Below, one piece after another: positions 48,095 through 56,070 of a DNA stretch of 64,000 nucleotides. Source of the DNA: an uncultured SAR86 cluster bacterium. GTDB lineage: Bacteria; Pseudomonadota; Gammaproteobacteria; Magnimaribacterales; D2472. Location of the stretch: positions 1 through 64,000 of the forward strand of contig CAJQGX010000005.1 of the NCBI GenBank assembly GCA_905478035.1, read 5' to 3'. How positions within the stretch are numbered: position 1 is the stretch's first letter; every line of letters starts with the position of its first letter. Below the pieces are notes generated by a model. It searched no databases. It was not told where the DNA came from and worked only from the letters and a program-made list of their open reading frames with translations. Made by a program: the position numbers and the translations under genes.

Positions 48095-49387
48095 ATGAGT
48101 AAAACATACACAAACCCAGAAACCATAGGCCTTCATGCTGGCTGGAGAAAGGATGATAATACTAACTCAGTAGCTGTACCAATTCACCAAACTACAAGTT
48201 TTCAATTTGATGATACAGATCATGCAGCAAATTTATTTTCTCTTTCTGAGCTAGGAAATATCTATTCAAGAATTATGAACCCTACATGTGCTGTATTGGA
48301 AGACAGAATAGCAGCCCTAGAAGGTGGTGTTGGTGCATTAGCTGTAGCATCTGGGCAGGCTGCATCCACAGTAGCTATTCAGAATATAGCTAAAAATGGT
48401 GACAATATTGTTGCTTCTTCTCATCTTTATGGGGGAACTTATAATTTATTTAAAAATGTTATGTCTGATATGGGTATTGAGGTTAGATTTGTGGATCCTT
48501 CTGATCCTCAAAACTTTGCCAATGCCACTGATGACAAAACTAGAGCATATTATGGAGAAGTTCTGCCTAATCCAAGTTTTGAAGTTTTCCCTATTTCAGA
48601 AGTTGCTGAAATTGGTAGACCTTTAGGAATTCCTTTAATTGTTGACAATACTGCTGCACCAGTTATTTGTAAGCCATTTGATCATGGAGCAGCCATCGTA
48701 ATGCATTCAACTACTAAATTTATTGGTGGTCACGGAACATCTATTGGTGGAATTATTGTTGATAGTGGTAATTTTGATTGGGAAGCTGTTCCTGAGAGAC
48801 AGCCTGCTTTAAATACTCCAGACCCTTCATATGGTGGTGCTGTTTGGACTGAGGCTGTTAAACCTTTAGGACCTATTGCTTATATATTAAAGGCAAGAAC
48901 AACTATATTAAGAGATATGGGAGCCGCTATGAGCCCATTCAATGCATTTATGTTTATCCAAGGTCTAGAAACACTAGCTTTAAGAATGAAAGAGCACACA
49001 AGCAACGCAGAAAAGGTTGCAGAATATTTATCAAACCATGACTCTGTAGAGAGAGTCATCTATCCTTCTAAAATGGATGGGTATGCTAAAGAAAGGGCTG
49101 ATAAGTATCTTACAAGAGGAAATGGCGGATTAATGGGCTTTGAAATCAAGGGTGGTATAGAGGCTGGTAAGAAATTTATTAATGCGCTAGAAATGGTTTA
49201 TCACGTAGCAAATATAGGCGACTCAAGAAGTCTTGCTATTCATCCAGGTAGTACTACTCATAGCCAACTTAATGAAGAAGAGTTAAAGGCAGCTGGAATC
49301 ACTCCAGGATTCGTAAGGCTTTCTATTGGGCTAGAGCATATAGATGACATTATTGCTGATTACGAACAAGCTCTATCTAAAATATAA
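48095..49387 (+). CDS. metY: O-acetylhomoserine sulfhydrylase (MetY)
   Basis: PLP enzyme making homocysteine directly from an acylated homoserine and sulfide. The 430-residue length and 'TIGLHAGWRKDDNTNSVAVPIHQTTSF', 'NIYSRIMNPT', 'LEGGVGALAVASGQAA' fit MetY rather than the shorter MetB/MetC enzymes. The PLP lysine is Lys208 in 'MHSTTKFIGGHGTSIGG', and the C-terminus has 'HPGSTTHSQLNEEELKAAGI' and 'RLSIGLEHIDDI'. A riboswitch-like leader lies upstream, which fits feedback by S-adenosylmethionine. The acyl donor (acetyl or succinyl) is not certain. Confidence 0.93.
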   Translation: MSKTYTNPETIGLHAGWRKDDNTNSVAVPIHQTTSFQFDDTDHAANLFSLSELGNIYSRIMNPTCAVLEDRIAALEGGVGALAVASGQAASTVAIQNIAKNGDNIVASSHLYGGTYNLFKNVMSDMGIEVRFVDPSDPQNFANATDDKTRAYYGEVLPNPSFEVFPISEVAEIGRPLGIPLIVDNTAAPVICKPFDHGAAIVMHSTTKFIGGHGTSIGGIIVDSGNFDWEAVPERQPALNTPDPSYGGAVWTEAVKPLGPIAYILKARTTILRDMGAAMSPFNAFMFIQGLETLALRMKEHTSNAEKVAEYLSNHDSVERVIYPSKMDGYAKERADKYLTRGNGGLMGFEIKGGIEAGKKFINALEMVYHVANIGDSRSLAIHPGSTTHSQLNEEELKAAGITPGFVRLSIGLEHIDDIIADYEQALSKI

Positions 49388-49398
49388 GAAAATTCATT

Positions 49399-49911
49399 TT
49401 GAGCCAGGAATTAGTAACCTATATAGTTCTTGGCTCAGAATCTAGATTAAAAAATGTCAAACTCCCACTAGATACTAAATATGAAGAATATTTATTATCT
49501 AACTTGTCAGCGGAATCCTCTTATCAAAATCAGTTAGATGATTTAGTTACTTCTTGCAAAGGAGAGCTTGTAGTATTTTTACCTCCATCTTCGTTTCCTA
49601 ATTCAGAGGCAAAAGAATCTTTAAAGAAAATTGCTTTAATTGGATTATCTTCTTGGGGTTGGTTTGAATATAGCCTTAGAAGAAAAAATATTATTCAAAA
49701 CTTTAAAAAAGTTAGTACCTTGGTAAGAAGTACTCCTGATATCGAGCAGGGTATTTTTTTTACAAAACGTCTATATTTTTCTATTGGTGGATCTGGTTCA
49801 TTTTCTTCAGAAACATTTTCAGAATTATCAAAAAGATTATATTCACGAATTGATCCACAAAAACCACTTCCTGCTCTTATAATAAGAACCAAGAATCTTA
49901 AATTAAATTAG
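49399..49911 (+). CDS. Reduced glycosyltransferase-like protein, TTG start
   Basis: A 170-residue protein whose second half resembles the C-terminal portion of family-2 (rSAM/selenodomain-associated type) glycosyltransferases: 'SSWGWFEYSLRRKNIIQNFKKVSTLVRSTPDIEQGIFFTKRLYFSIGG' matches the W.GRF......R......GdqaiFvrR..F...GGf pattern. The N-terminal nucleotide-sugar domain is shortened and lacks an obvious DxD. No in-frame ATG exists, so a TTG at 49399 is used. It lies between metY and ccmA with gaps of 11 and 5 bases. It may be a degenerate enzyme or a specialised binding protein. Confidence 0.55.
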   Translation: MSQELVTYIVLGSESRLKNVKLPLDTKYEEYLLSNLSAESSYQNQLDDLVTSCKGELVVFLPPSSFPNSEAKESLKKIALIGLSSWGWFEYSLRRKNIIQNFKKVSTLVRSTPDIEQGIFFTKRLYFSIGGSGSFSSETFSELSKRLYSRIDPQKPLPALIIRTKNLKLN

Positions 49912-49916
49912 GTAAC

Positions 49917-50498
49917 ATGAAGAAAATTTTGGCTGCAGATAATCTATGCTATTCAATAAATGAAACAAAGCTTTTTCAGGGACTTTCCTTTGATTTATTT
50001 GAAGGAAAAGCAATTCATGTTTTAGGCGGCAATGGTTCTGGTAAAACTTCACTTTTAAAAATAATTAGCGGTCTATCCAAGCCTACTAGAGGATCAATTA
50101 CAAAATCTAATAAAAAAAACGTATGCTTTGTTGGTCATAAAAACGCCCTAAAACAGTATCTTACAGTTGAAGATAACTTATCTTTATTAGAAGTAGATAA
50201 ACATAATGATATAAATGCTTTTCTTAAAAAGCTCGAGCTATCAAAATTATTAGATGTAATGGTTGCTAGTCTATCTTATGGCCAACAAAAAAAACTAGCC
50301 TTACTAAGACTCTTTTTAAATGATTCTGATTTGTTGGTACTGGATGAGCCTTGTGTTGGATTAGATAGAAAGTCTCAAGATATTTTATGCTCTTTTTTAA
50401 GAGAGCAAAAAGAAGAAAAAAAGGCTCTAATTTTTTCTTCTCACATTTCTTTGGATGTTGATTCTGAATACATAAATCTCGACAAAGCTATTTCATGA
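49917..50498 (+). CDS. ccmA: Haem exporter ATP-binding protein CcmA
   Basis: ABC ATPase of the CcmABCD complex that releases haem-loaded CcmE during cytochrome c maturation. Walker A is 'GGNGSGKTSLLKIISGL' near residue 40, the signature is 'SLSYGQQKKLALLRLF' and Walker B is 'LLVLDEPCVGLD'. The 193-residue length is that of CcmA, a short ABC protein. The gene overlaps ccmB by four bases and opens a nine-gene block for c-type cytochrome assembly. Confidence 0.96.
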   Translation: MKKILAADNLCYSINETKLFQGLSFDLFEGKAIHVLGGNGSGKTSLLKIISGLSKPTRGSITKSNKKNVCFVGHKNALKQYLTVEDNLSLLEVDKHNDINAFLKKLELSKLLDVMVASLSYGQQKKLALLRLFLNDSDLLVLDEPCVGLDRKSQDILCSFLREQKEEKKALIFSSHISLDVDSEYINLDKAIS

Positions 50499-51142
50499 AA
50501 TTAATTAATTTTGAATTTTTAAAACTCCGTAAAAAATCAAGAGGTTGGTTAGGTCCTATTCTTGTTTTTATTTTGATCATGACCGCATTTCCATTGACTG
50601 TAGAAATCCTAAATAAAAATCTTGAACAGGCGTTTTTTTCAATATTGTGGATTGCAACTTTATTAGTGATGATGTTGGCAACTGAAGATATTTTCTTAGA
50701 AGATTACAATGATGGCTCCTTGGAGCAGATGGCTATAAAGTATGATTCTTTATCAGGCCTAGTAGCCACAAAAATTTTTGTTTATTGGGTATTGATAGGC
50801 ATTCCAATTTCTTTAATAGGAGCTCTATATGGATTTGGTATAACCAGATCTTCAGAATCAGCCTTACAAATATTACCCATATTATTGATTACAACTTATA
50901 TATTTCTAAATGTATTTAGTTTTGGAAATGCATTAAGTCTTACTAAGGGCTCTATTTTAGGTACTCTTATTACCATGCCTCTTGTATTGCCTTTGCTTGT
51001 TGTCTTGGGGAAGGTGGTAATTGCTATAAATCTAGGTATTAGTTTTTTAGGATTTCTTTTTCTTTTATTAGGAATCTTATCGATTATAATACTTATATTA
51101 CCAATGATTATCTCTTTTGTTATCAAGGCGCATTTAGAGTAA
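50495..51142 (+). CDS. ccmB: Haem exporter membrane protein CcmB
   Basis: Integral membrane partner of CcmA. The 215-residue protein has six hydrophobic helices; 'EDIFLEDYNDGSLEQM' is the conserved cytoplasmic loop of CcmB, and 'TLITMPLVLPLLVVLGKVV' also fits. It overlaps the ccmA stop through ATGA. The next gene, ccmC, starts 28 bases later. Confidence 0.93.
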   Translation: MKLINFEFLKLRKKSRGWLGPILVFILIMTAFPLTVEILNKNLEQAFFSILWIATLLVMMLATEDIFLEDYNDGSLEQMAIKYDSLSGLVATKIFVYWVLIGIPISLIGALYGFGITRSSESALQILPILLITTYIFLNVFSFGNALSLTKGSILGTLITMPLVLPLLVVLGKVVIAINLGISFLGFLFLLLGILSIIILILPMIISFVIKAHLE

Positions 51143-51169
51143 CTTTGGTCTAAATCTATTAGCTATATT

Positions 51170-51901
51170 GTGATAAAAAAGTTTATACATCAGTTTGCAT
51201 CGCCAAAAACCTATCTATTTCAGGTTGACAGAGCATATCCATATATTTTTTATGCCTCCCTATTTGTTTACATAGGATCACTATTTTGGGGTTTGTTTTT
51301 AACATCCGAAGACTTTGTCCAAGGAAATTCATACAGAATAATCTATTTACATGTTCCAGCCTCTTTCATTTCACAATCTCTGTATCTTGCGATGGCTTTT
51401 GCTAGTGCTATTTTCTTAATATGGAAAGTAAAACTTTCTGCATATTTGGTTAAATCTATTGCTCCGATCGGAGCAGTAACTACTTTTATTGCATTAGTCT
51501 CTGGCTCTATATGGGGCATTCCTACTTGGGGTACTTGGTGGGCATGGGATGCAAGAATAATATCCACTTTGATTTTATTTATAATGTACTTAGGTTTGAT
51601 TTCACTTCATGACTCTTTTACAGATTACGAGAAGGCTGATAAATTTTTAGCAATTCTAGTTATTGTGGGTTCAGTCAATATACCGATTATAAAAATGTCT
51701 GTTGAATGGTGGAGCACGCTTCATCAAACAGCCTCAATAACAGTAACAGAGAAACCTGCAATAGATGCCTCCATGCTTTATCCACTTTTTGGTTCAATTA
51801 TTGGTTTTAGTGGTATTGTTTTCTGTCTTGTAATCCTGTCTTCTAAACTACAGATACTTTTACGTGAAAAGAATAAAAGTTGGGTAAAAGATTATGTTTA
51901 A
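51170..51901 (+). CDS. ccmC: Haem handling protein CcmC, GTG start
   Basis: Inner-membrane protein of the haem-handling family that presents haem to CcmE. The tryptophan-rich periplasmic motif is 'WGIPTWGTWWAWDARI' at about residues 114-130, with external haem-ligand histidines in 'YLHVPASFISQS' and 'WWSTLHQTASI'. Six hydrophobic helices are expected. The 243-residue frame starts with GTG at 51170; no ATG fits. It overlaps ccmD by eight bases. Confidence 0.94.
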   Translation: MIKKFIHQFASPKTYLFQVDRAYPYIFYASLFVYIGSLFWGLFLTSEDFVQGNSYRIIYLHVPASFISQSLYLAMAFASAIFLIWKVKLSAYLVKSIAPIGAVTTFIALVSGSIWGIPTWGTWWAWDARIISTLILFIMYLGLISLHDSFTDYEKADKFLAILVIVGSVNIPIIKMSVEWWSTLHQTASITVTEKPAIDASMLYPLFGSIIGFSGIVFCLVILSSKLQILLREKNKSWVKDYV

Positions 51902-52067
51902 TTTTGCATTTGATTCCATTGGTGAAGCTTTTATGATGCAGAGTGCTAATGGTCAATATCATGGAATATATGTATGGTCAGTAGTGTTTATCGTCTTAAC
52001 GTCATTGCTGGTAACATTTTTTATCTATAAAAGAAAAATTAGGAATATTGGAAAAAAAATTAAATGA
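51894..52067 (+). CDS. ccmD: Haem exporter accessory protein CcmD
   Basis: A 57-residue protein that is easy to miss. It has a short periplasmic N-terminus ('SANGQYHGIYVWSVVF', with the Tyr-x-x-Tyr-Val-Trp block typical of CcmD), one transmembrane helix and a basic cytoplasmic tail 'YKRKIRNIGKKIK'. CcmD stabilises CcmC-CcmE-haem and is needed for release of holo-CcmE. It overlaps ccmC at its start and ccmE at its end (ATGA at 52064-52067), exactly the expected place. Confidence 0.93.
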   Translation: MFNFAFDSIGEAFMMQSANGQYHGIYVWSVVFIVLTSLLVTFFIYKRKIRNIGKKIK

Positions 52068-52468
52068 AGGCAGTTAGAAAAAAACGCTTAGTTACTGTTT
52101 TAGTTTTATTGCTTACTTCGGGCCTTGGCTCAATGTTAATTATAAAAGCACTTGATTCAAACTTAGACTTTTTCTTTACACCTTCTGAAATTTTTAAAGA
52201 TGAACTACCTGATAATAAAAGAATTAAGGTAGGTGGAATGGTTCTTGAGAATTCAGTTACTAGAGACGGCACAAATATAATTTTTAAGATTACAGACTAC
52301 AAAGAATCTATTCAGGTTGAATTCGATGGCATTGTCCCAGATTTATTTAAAGAGGGAAGTGGCGTTGTTGTTCTAGGTTATCTAGATAACGAAATTCTCA
52401 AAGCTGAAAAGGTTTTAGCAAAACATGATGAAAACTATATGCCACCAAGTTTAGATATAGAAAAATAA
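52064..52468 (+). CDS. ccmE: Cytochrome c-type biogenesis haem chaperone CcmE
   Basis: Periplasmic OB-fold haem chaperone anchored by an N-terminal helix (residues about 9-30). The covalent haem ligand is His121 in 'LAKHDENYMPP', followed by Tyr125 (HxxxY type). 'RIKVGGMVLENSVTRDG' and 'VEFDGIVPDLFKEGSGVVVLG' are conserved strands. The 134-residue length is normal. The start overlaps ccmD and the stop directly abuts ccmF. Confidence 0.96.
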   Translation: MKAVRKKRLVTVLVLLLTSGLGSMLIIKALDSNLDFFFTPSEIFKDELPDNKRIKVGGMVLENSVTRDGTNIIFKITDYKESIQVEFDGIVPDLFKEGSGVVVLGYLDNEILKAEKVLAKHDENYMPPSLDIEK

Positions 52469-54361
52469 ATGTTAGTTCAAATAGCACATTTCCTTTCAAT
52501 TCTCTCAACTGGTCTTTTTTTTACTACCTTTCTTTTATCTTTTTTATTAGATAATAAGGACAGAAATATAACCAAGCTTATCTCAAGAATATACTCGCAT
52601 GGTTTTTTATTACTATTTGTATCTTTCCTTATTTATGTATTCTTAGCACTTAATGACAGCTTTAATGTTCTTTACATTGCTCAGCATTCAAATAGTTTGC
52701 TACCCAACTTTTATAAAATAACATCTATATGGAGTGCTCATGAAGGCTCTATGTATCTTTGGATAGTATTCTTATGTCTTTGGGGTTTTTTATATAGCTA
52801 TTTTGTATCACCTGAAGATGAACTTAAGGCAAAGGCCCTAGGTATTATTTCTTTAATAGCTGTTGGGTTTCTATCATTTCTTTTGTTCACCTCGAATCCA
52901 TTCGAGACAATTTTGCCAGTAGCTCCTATTGATGGAGCTGATATAAATCCAGTTCTTCAAGATCCTGCCTTGGCTATTCATCCTCCAACACTATACTTAG
53001 GCTATGTAGGATTTGTAATAGCATTTGCAAATGCAATCTCATTTTTATTGAATGGGGATAATAAAATTAAATGGGAAGACTCAGTTAGAATATGGTCAAT
53101 TTCTGCATGGGTGTTTCTAACAGTTGGTATAGCCTTAGGGAGTTGGTGGGCATATTATGAGCTTGGTTGGGGTGGTTATTGGTTTTGGGATCCAGTAGAA
53201 AATGTTGCATTAATGCCATGGCTAGCAGCTACAGCATTCATTCATTCACTAAGCGTTTCATCTAAATCTAAGCTTTTAAGGATATGGACTATTTTGCTCT
53301 CAATAATGGTCTTTTCACTCAGTTTATTTGGTGCTTTTATTGTTAGGTCTGGAATCATTGATAGTGTTCATTCATTTGCAAACGATCCAGAAAGAGGATT
53401 ATATCTTTTAAGCTTTGCTGGAATTTTAGTTGTTTTATCCTTAGCTGTATTTTCTTATAGACTCCCATCATTAATATCTAATAAAAATATAGTTTCTTTT
53501 TCAAAAGAATCTTTTATATCAATAAATAATATTATTTTTGGGACATTAATTTTTTCAACAATGCTAGGGATTCTTTATCCATTAATATATGAATATTTAT
53601 ATCTTCAAAAAATTAGTGTTGGGGCGCCTTACTATAATGCAATTTTTGTTCCTTCTACAATACTTGCATCTTTATTTTTATTTTTTTCTGTTGATGCAAA
53701 ATGGCAAAGGACATATAAGGTTATTAATACCCACTCAGCAATGCTTCTTTCAGGAATTCTTTCATTATTGATCACAGTTTTAGTTATGTTCTTTTCTAAG
53801 ATTTCAAGTTTGTGGATTCTTATTTCATTGTTCACTGGGTTATTGGTAATAATTAGATACATCTTTGTAATAGTAAATTTCTTAGTCAATAAAAAGTACT
53901 CAAATCCATATAGCATTGCTGCTCATATTGGCTTGGGTATGTTAATAGTTTCAATTGCATTAAATAGTGAGTTCAGCTCAGAAAGAGCAATTAATATTAA
54001 TCTCAAGGGCAAGGATACTTACAAGGGTTATGAGGTAAGCTTTGATAATCTAGAGTTAATAAAGATGTCTAATCATGACAGCGTCAAAGCTTCATTTGTT
54101 TTTAGTGACTCAAAAGGAAAAAGGTTTATTTTGAGTCCTGAAAAAAGAAAGTATTTCACTCGAGGTCAGATAACTACTGAAACAGCTATCTATGTAACTC
54201 CTCTTAAAGATATTTATATAACTTTAGGAGACCAACTTGAGGATGGGAGCTGGATTGTAAATATTCAATTTAATTATTTTATTCGCTGGGTATGGCTCTC
54301 TGCTATTTTAATGGCTTTAGCCGGATCCTTTTTAGCATTTTCACTGAGGAGGGTTGATTAG
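52469..54361 (+). CDS. ccmF: Cytochrome c haem lyase subunit CcmF
   Basis: Core haem-attachment protein of 630 residues with about 15 transmembrane helices. The tryptophan-rich haem-binding motif 'GWGGYWFWDPVENVALMPW' lies near residues 234-252, and 'SLFGAFIVRSGIIDSVHSFA' and 'SIWSAHEGSMYLW' are also diagnostic. A periplasmic domain precedes the last helix. The end shares one base with the GTG of ccmG. It receives haem from CcmE and works with CcmH and CcmI. Confidence 0.97.
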   Translation: MLVQIAHFLSILSTGLFFTTFLLSFLLDNKDRNITKLISRIYSHGFLLLFVSFLIYVFLALNDSFNVLYIAQHSNSLLPNFYKITSIWSAHEGSMYLWIVFLCLWGFLYSYFVSPEDELKAKALGIISLIAVGFLSFLLFTSNPFETILPVAPIDGADINPVLQDPALAIHPPTLYLGYVGFVIAFANAISFLLNGDNKIKWEDSVRIWSISAWVFLTVGIALGSWWAYYELGWGGYWFWDPVENVALMPWLAATAFIHSLSVSSKSKLLRIWTILLSIMVFSLSLFGAFIVRSGIIDSVHSFANDPERGLYLLSFAGILVVLSLAVFSYRLPSLISNKNIVSFSKESFISINNIIFGTLIFSTMLGILYPLIYEYLYLQKISVGAPYYNAIFVPSTILASLFLFFSVDAKWQRTYKVINTHSAMLLSGILSLLITVLVMFFSKISSLWILISLFTGLLVIIRYIFVIVNFLVNKKYSNPYSIAAHIGLGMLIVSIALNSEFSSERAININLKGKDTYKGYEVSFDNLELIKMSNHDSVKASFVFSDSKGKRFILSPEKRKYFTRGQITTETAIYVTPLKDIYITLGDQLEDGSWIVNIQFNYFIRWVWLSAILMALAGSFLAFSLRRVD

Positions 54362-54897
54362 TGATTAGCGTATTTAGGTTTTTTATTTTTGCAGTACCAG
54401 TATCTCTGTTAAGTTTTCTATATTTTTTTATTAATGATAATGATTATTATCCAGGAGCAGATTTCACAGTTTCAGAGATGCCAGCTTTCGAGCTTAATGC
54501 TTTATATGATAACTCTATAATCAGTAATTCAGATCTAAAAGGAAGCTATCTTATTAATGTTTGGGCAAGCTGGTGTATTACATGCAGAATTGAACATGGG
54601 TTTTTAGTCAGGCTAGATGCTCAAAACATACCTATTGTTGGCCTTAACTATAAAGATGATAAAGATGATGCAATCGAATGGTTAAGTAAATATAAAGATC
54701 CATATGGATTAATCATCCATGACTTTTCTGGATCACTAGCACTAGATATGGGAGTAACCGGCGCTCCAGAAACATTTTTAGTTAAAGATGGAAAAATAAT
54801 TGCTCATTTTAGTGGAGAGGTTAATAAAAGAATTTGGTCTGATGTATTTGTTCCAGTTATTAAAAAAGAAAAGGTAAAATGGAATGATCAAATATAG
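54361..54897 (+). CDS. ccmG: Thiol-disulfide oxidoreductase CcmG (DsbE), GTG start
   Basis: Membrane-anchored periplasmic thioredoxin that keeps the apocytochrome CXXCH cysteines reduced. One N-terminal helix is followed by a thioredoxin domain with active site Cys72-Ile-Thr-Cys75 ('NVWASWCITCRIEH') and the cis-proline loop 'GVTGAPETFLVKDG'. The central dipeptide is Ile-Thr rather than the usual Pro-Thr or Gly-Pro, a mild deviation. The GTG start overlaps the ccmF stop, and the end overlaps ccmH by 14 bases. Confidence 0.94.
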   Translation: MISVFRFFIFAVPVSLLSFLYFFINDNDYYPGADFTVSEMPAFELNALYDNSIISNSDLKGSYLINVWASWCITCRIEHGFLVRLDAQNIPIVGLNYKDDKDDAIEWLSKYKDPYGLIIHDFSGSLALDMGVTGAPETFLVKDGKIIAHFSGEVNKRIWSDVFVPVIKKEKVKWNDQI

Positions 54898-55261
54898 TCT
54901 ATTAACCATATTATTTTTCACTCAATTAATAATTAGTGATTCTCTTTATAATTTTGAAAATGCAGCAGATGAAAAAAGGTTTTATAACCTTATCAAGGAA
55001 ATAAGATGTCCAAAATGTACTAGTGGATCTTTAGCAAGTTCCAATGCACCTGTTTCTGTCGATATAAAAGAAAAAATAATTGAACTGATAAAGGAGGGCA
55101 AAACAGACAAAGAAATTAAAGAATATATAGCTTTAAGATTTGGCAATTCTGTTTTATATAATCCAGGATTTAATCAGGATACTTATTTTTTATGGATTGC
55201 ACCCTTTGCAATATTATTTATTTCTATGACCTTTTACTACTTTAGAAGACGAATTAAATGA
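54884..55261 (+). CDS. ccmH: Cytochrome c maturation protein CcmH
   Basis: Periplasmic thiol reductant with a C-terminal membrane helix. The 125-residue protein has a signal sequence, the active-site pair Cys42/Cys45 ('IRCPKCTSGSLASSNAPVSVDIK' region, family LRCPxCqnqs), and 'IKEYIALRFGNSVLYNPGFN'. It accepts electrons from CcmG and binds apocytochrome. This is the short CcmH form without the fused TPR domain of E. coli; that function is expected in the next gene, which overlaps by four bases. Confidence 0.93.
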   Translation: MIKYSLLTILFFTQLIISDSLYNFENAADEKRFYNLIKEIRCPKCTSGSLASSNAPVSVDIKEKIIELIKEGKTDKEIKEYIALRFGNSVLYNPGFNQDTYFLWIAPFAILFISMTFYYFRRRIK

Positions 55262-56031
55262 TTTATATATATCTTTTATGTTTCTTCTCATTGATACCAG
55301 TAATTGCTTATCTGTTATCCATAAATACTAAAAATAAGGGCTATATATTAGGAATATCAATGCTTGTTATTCTTGCATGTTTATTTAGTTTTACGGGAAA
55401 GTTTTCATTTTTAGGATCTCTAAACAAGCAATTATTGACAGATAACATGTACGCAAATATTCAAGATGATAATGATATCTCTGATGACATCTTTACAAGT
55501 TTTGAAAAACTAATTAATGATGAAGATAGAATTTATTGGATGCAGAGTCTTATTTTAGAAGCTATTGATGGCAAAAAATATAATTCAGCAGAGAGTCTGA
55601 TAACTTATTCAGAAAGGTATTTCAAATCCAGTGAAGAGAAATTTATTTTTTATAGCCTTTACAAGGATTTAAGAGATTCTAAATTTCCTATATTTGCTAA
55701 TTCAAAAATCATTGTAGATTTTAATAAACCTAATGATTGTTCAATATTTTCTGGACTGATTGAGATTTTTATTATGAATGGCCCTCAGATACCAATTGCT
55801 AATGCCAATTTTAATAAAGAGGAAGTGGTCATACTTAACAATACAAGCTCTTCTATTCCAGGTTTTGATATTGCTTCGGCTTATCTTAATAAGGAAACAG
55901 TTGATATTAAAGTTGAATTAGAATGTACTAAAAGTGGATTTGAATATACTTCAGAAGTTTTGATATTACTTGATCAAACAACACCATCAAATACCTATAA
56001 AATTAGCTCAAATGAATGGTTAAAAAAGTAA
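55258..56031 (+). CDS. ccmI: Probable CcmI-type cytochrome c assembly protein
   Basis: A 257-residue protein with two N-terminal transmembrane helices separated by a short loop ('LIPVIAYLLSINTKNKGYILGISMLVILACLF'), then a helical TPR-like region and a C-terminal beta-rich domain with 'FSGLIEIFIMNGPQIPIANANF' and 'PGFDIASAYL', like the immunoglobulin-like domain of CcmI. CcmI delivers apocytochromes to CcmFH. Sequence is strongly divergent and shorter than usual, so the call depends on topology and its position at the end of the ccm operon. Confidence 0.7.
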   Translation: MIYIYLLCFFSLIPVIAYLLSINTKNKGYILGISMLVILACLFSFTGKFSFLGSLNKQLLTDNMYANIQDDNDISDDIFTSFEKLINDEDRIYWMQSLILEAIDGKKYNSAESLITYSERYFKSSEEKFIFYSLYKDLRDSKFPIFANSKIIVDFNKPNDCSIFSGLIEIFIMNGPQIPIANANFNKEEVVILNNTSSSIPGFDIASAYLNKETVDIKVELECTKSGFEYTSEVLILLDQTTPSNTYKISSNEWLKK

Positions 56032-56070
56032 CAATAGTTTAATATATTCATAACAAAATAACTCTTCGCA

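Noticed and set aside
53632-53916. Minus-strand frame inside ccmF
   Set aside because: It is antisense to a strongly supported transmembrane protein and has no recognisable features.
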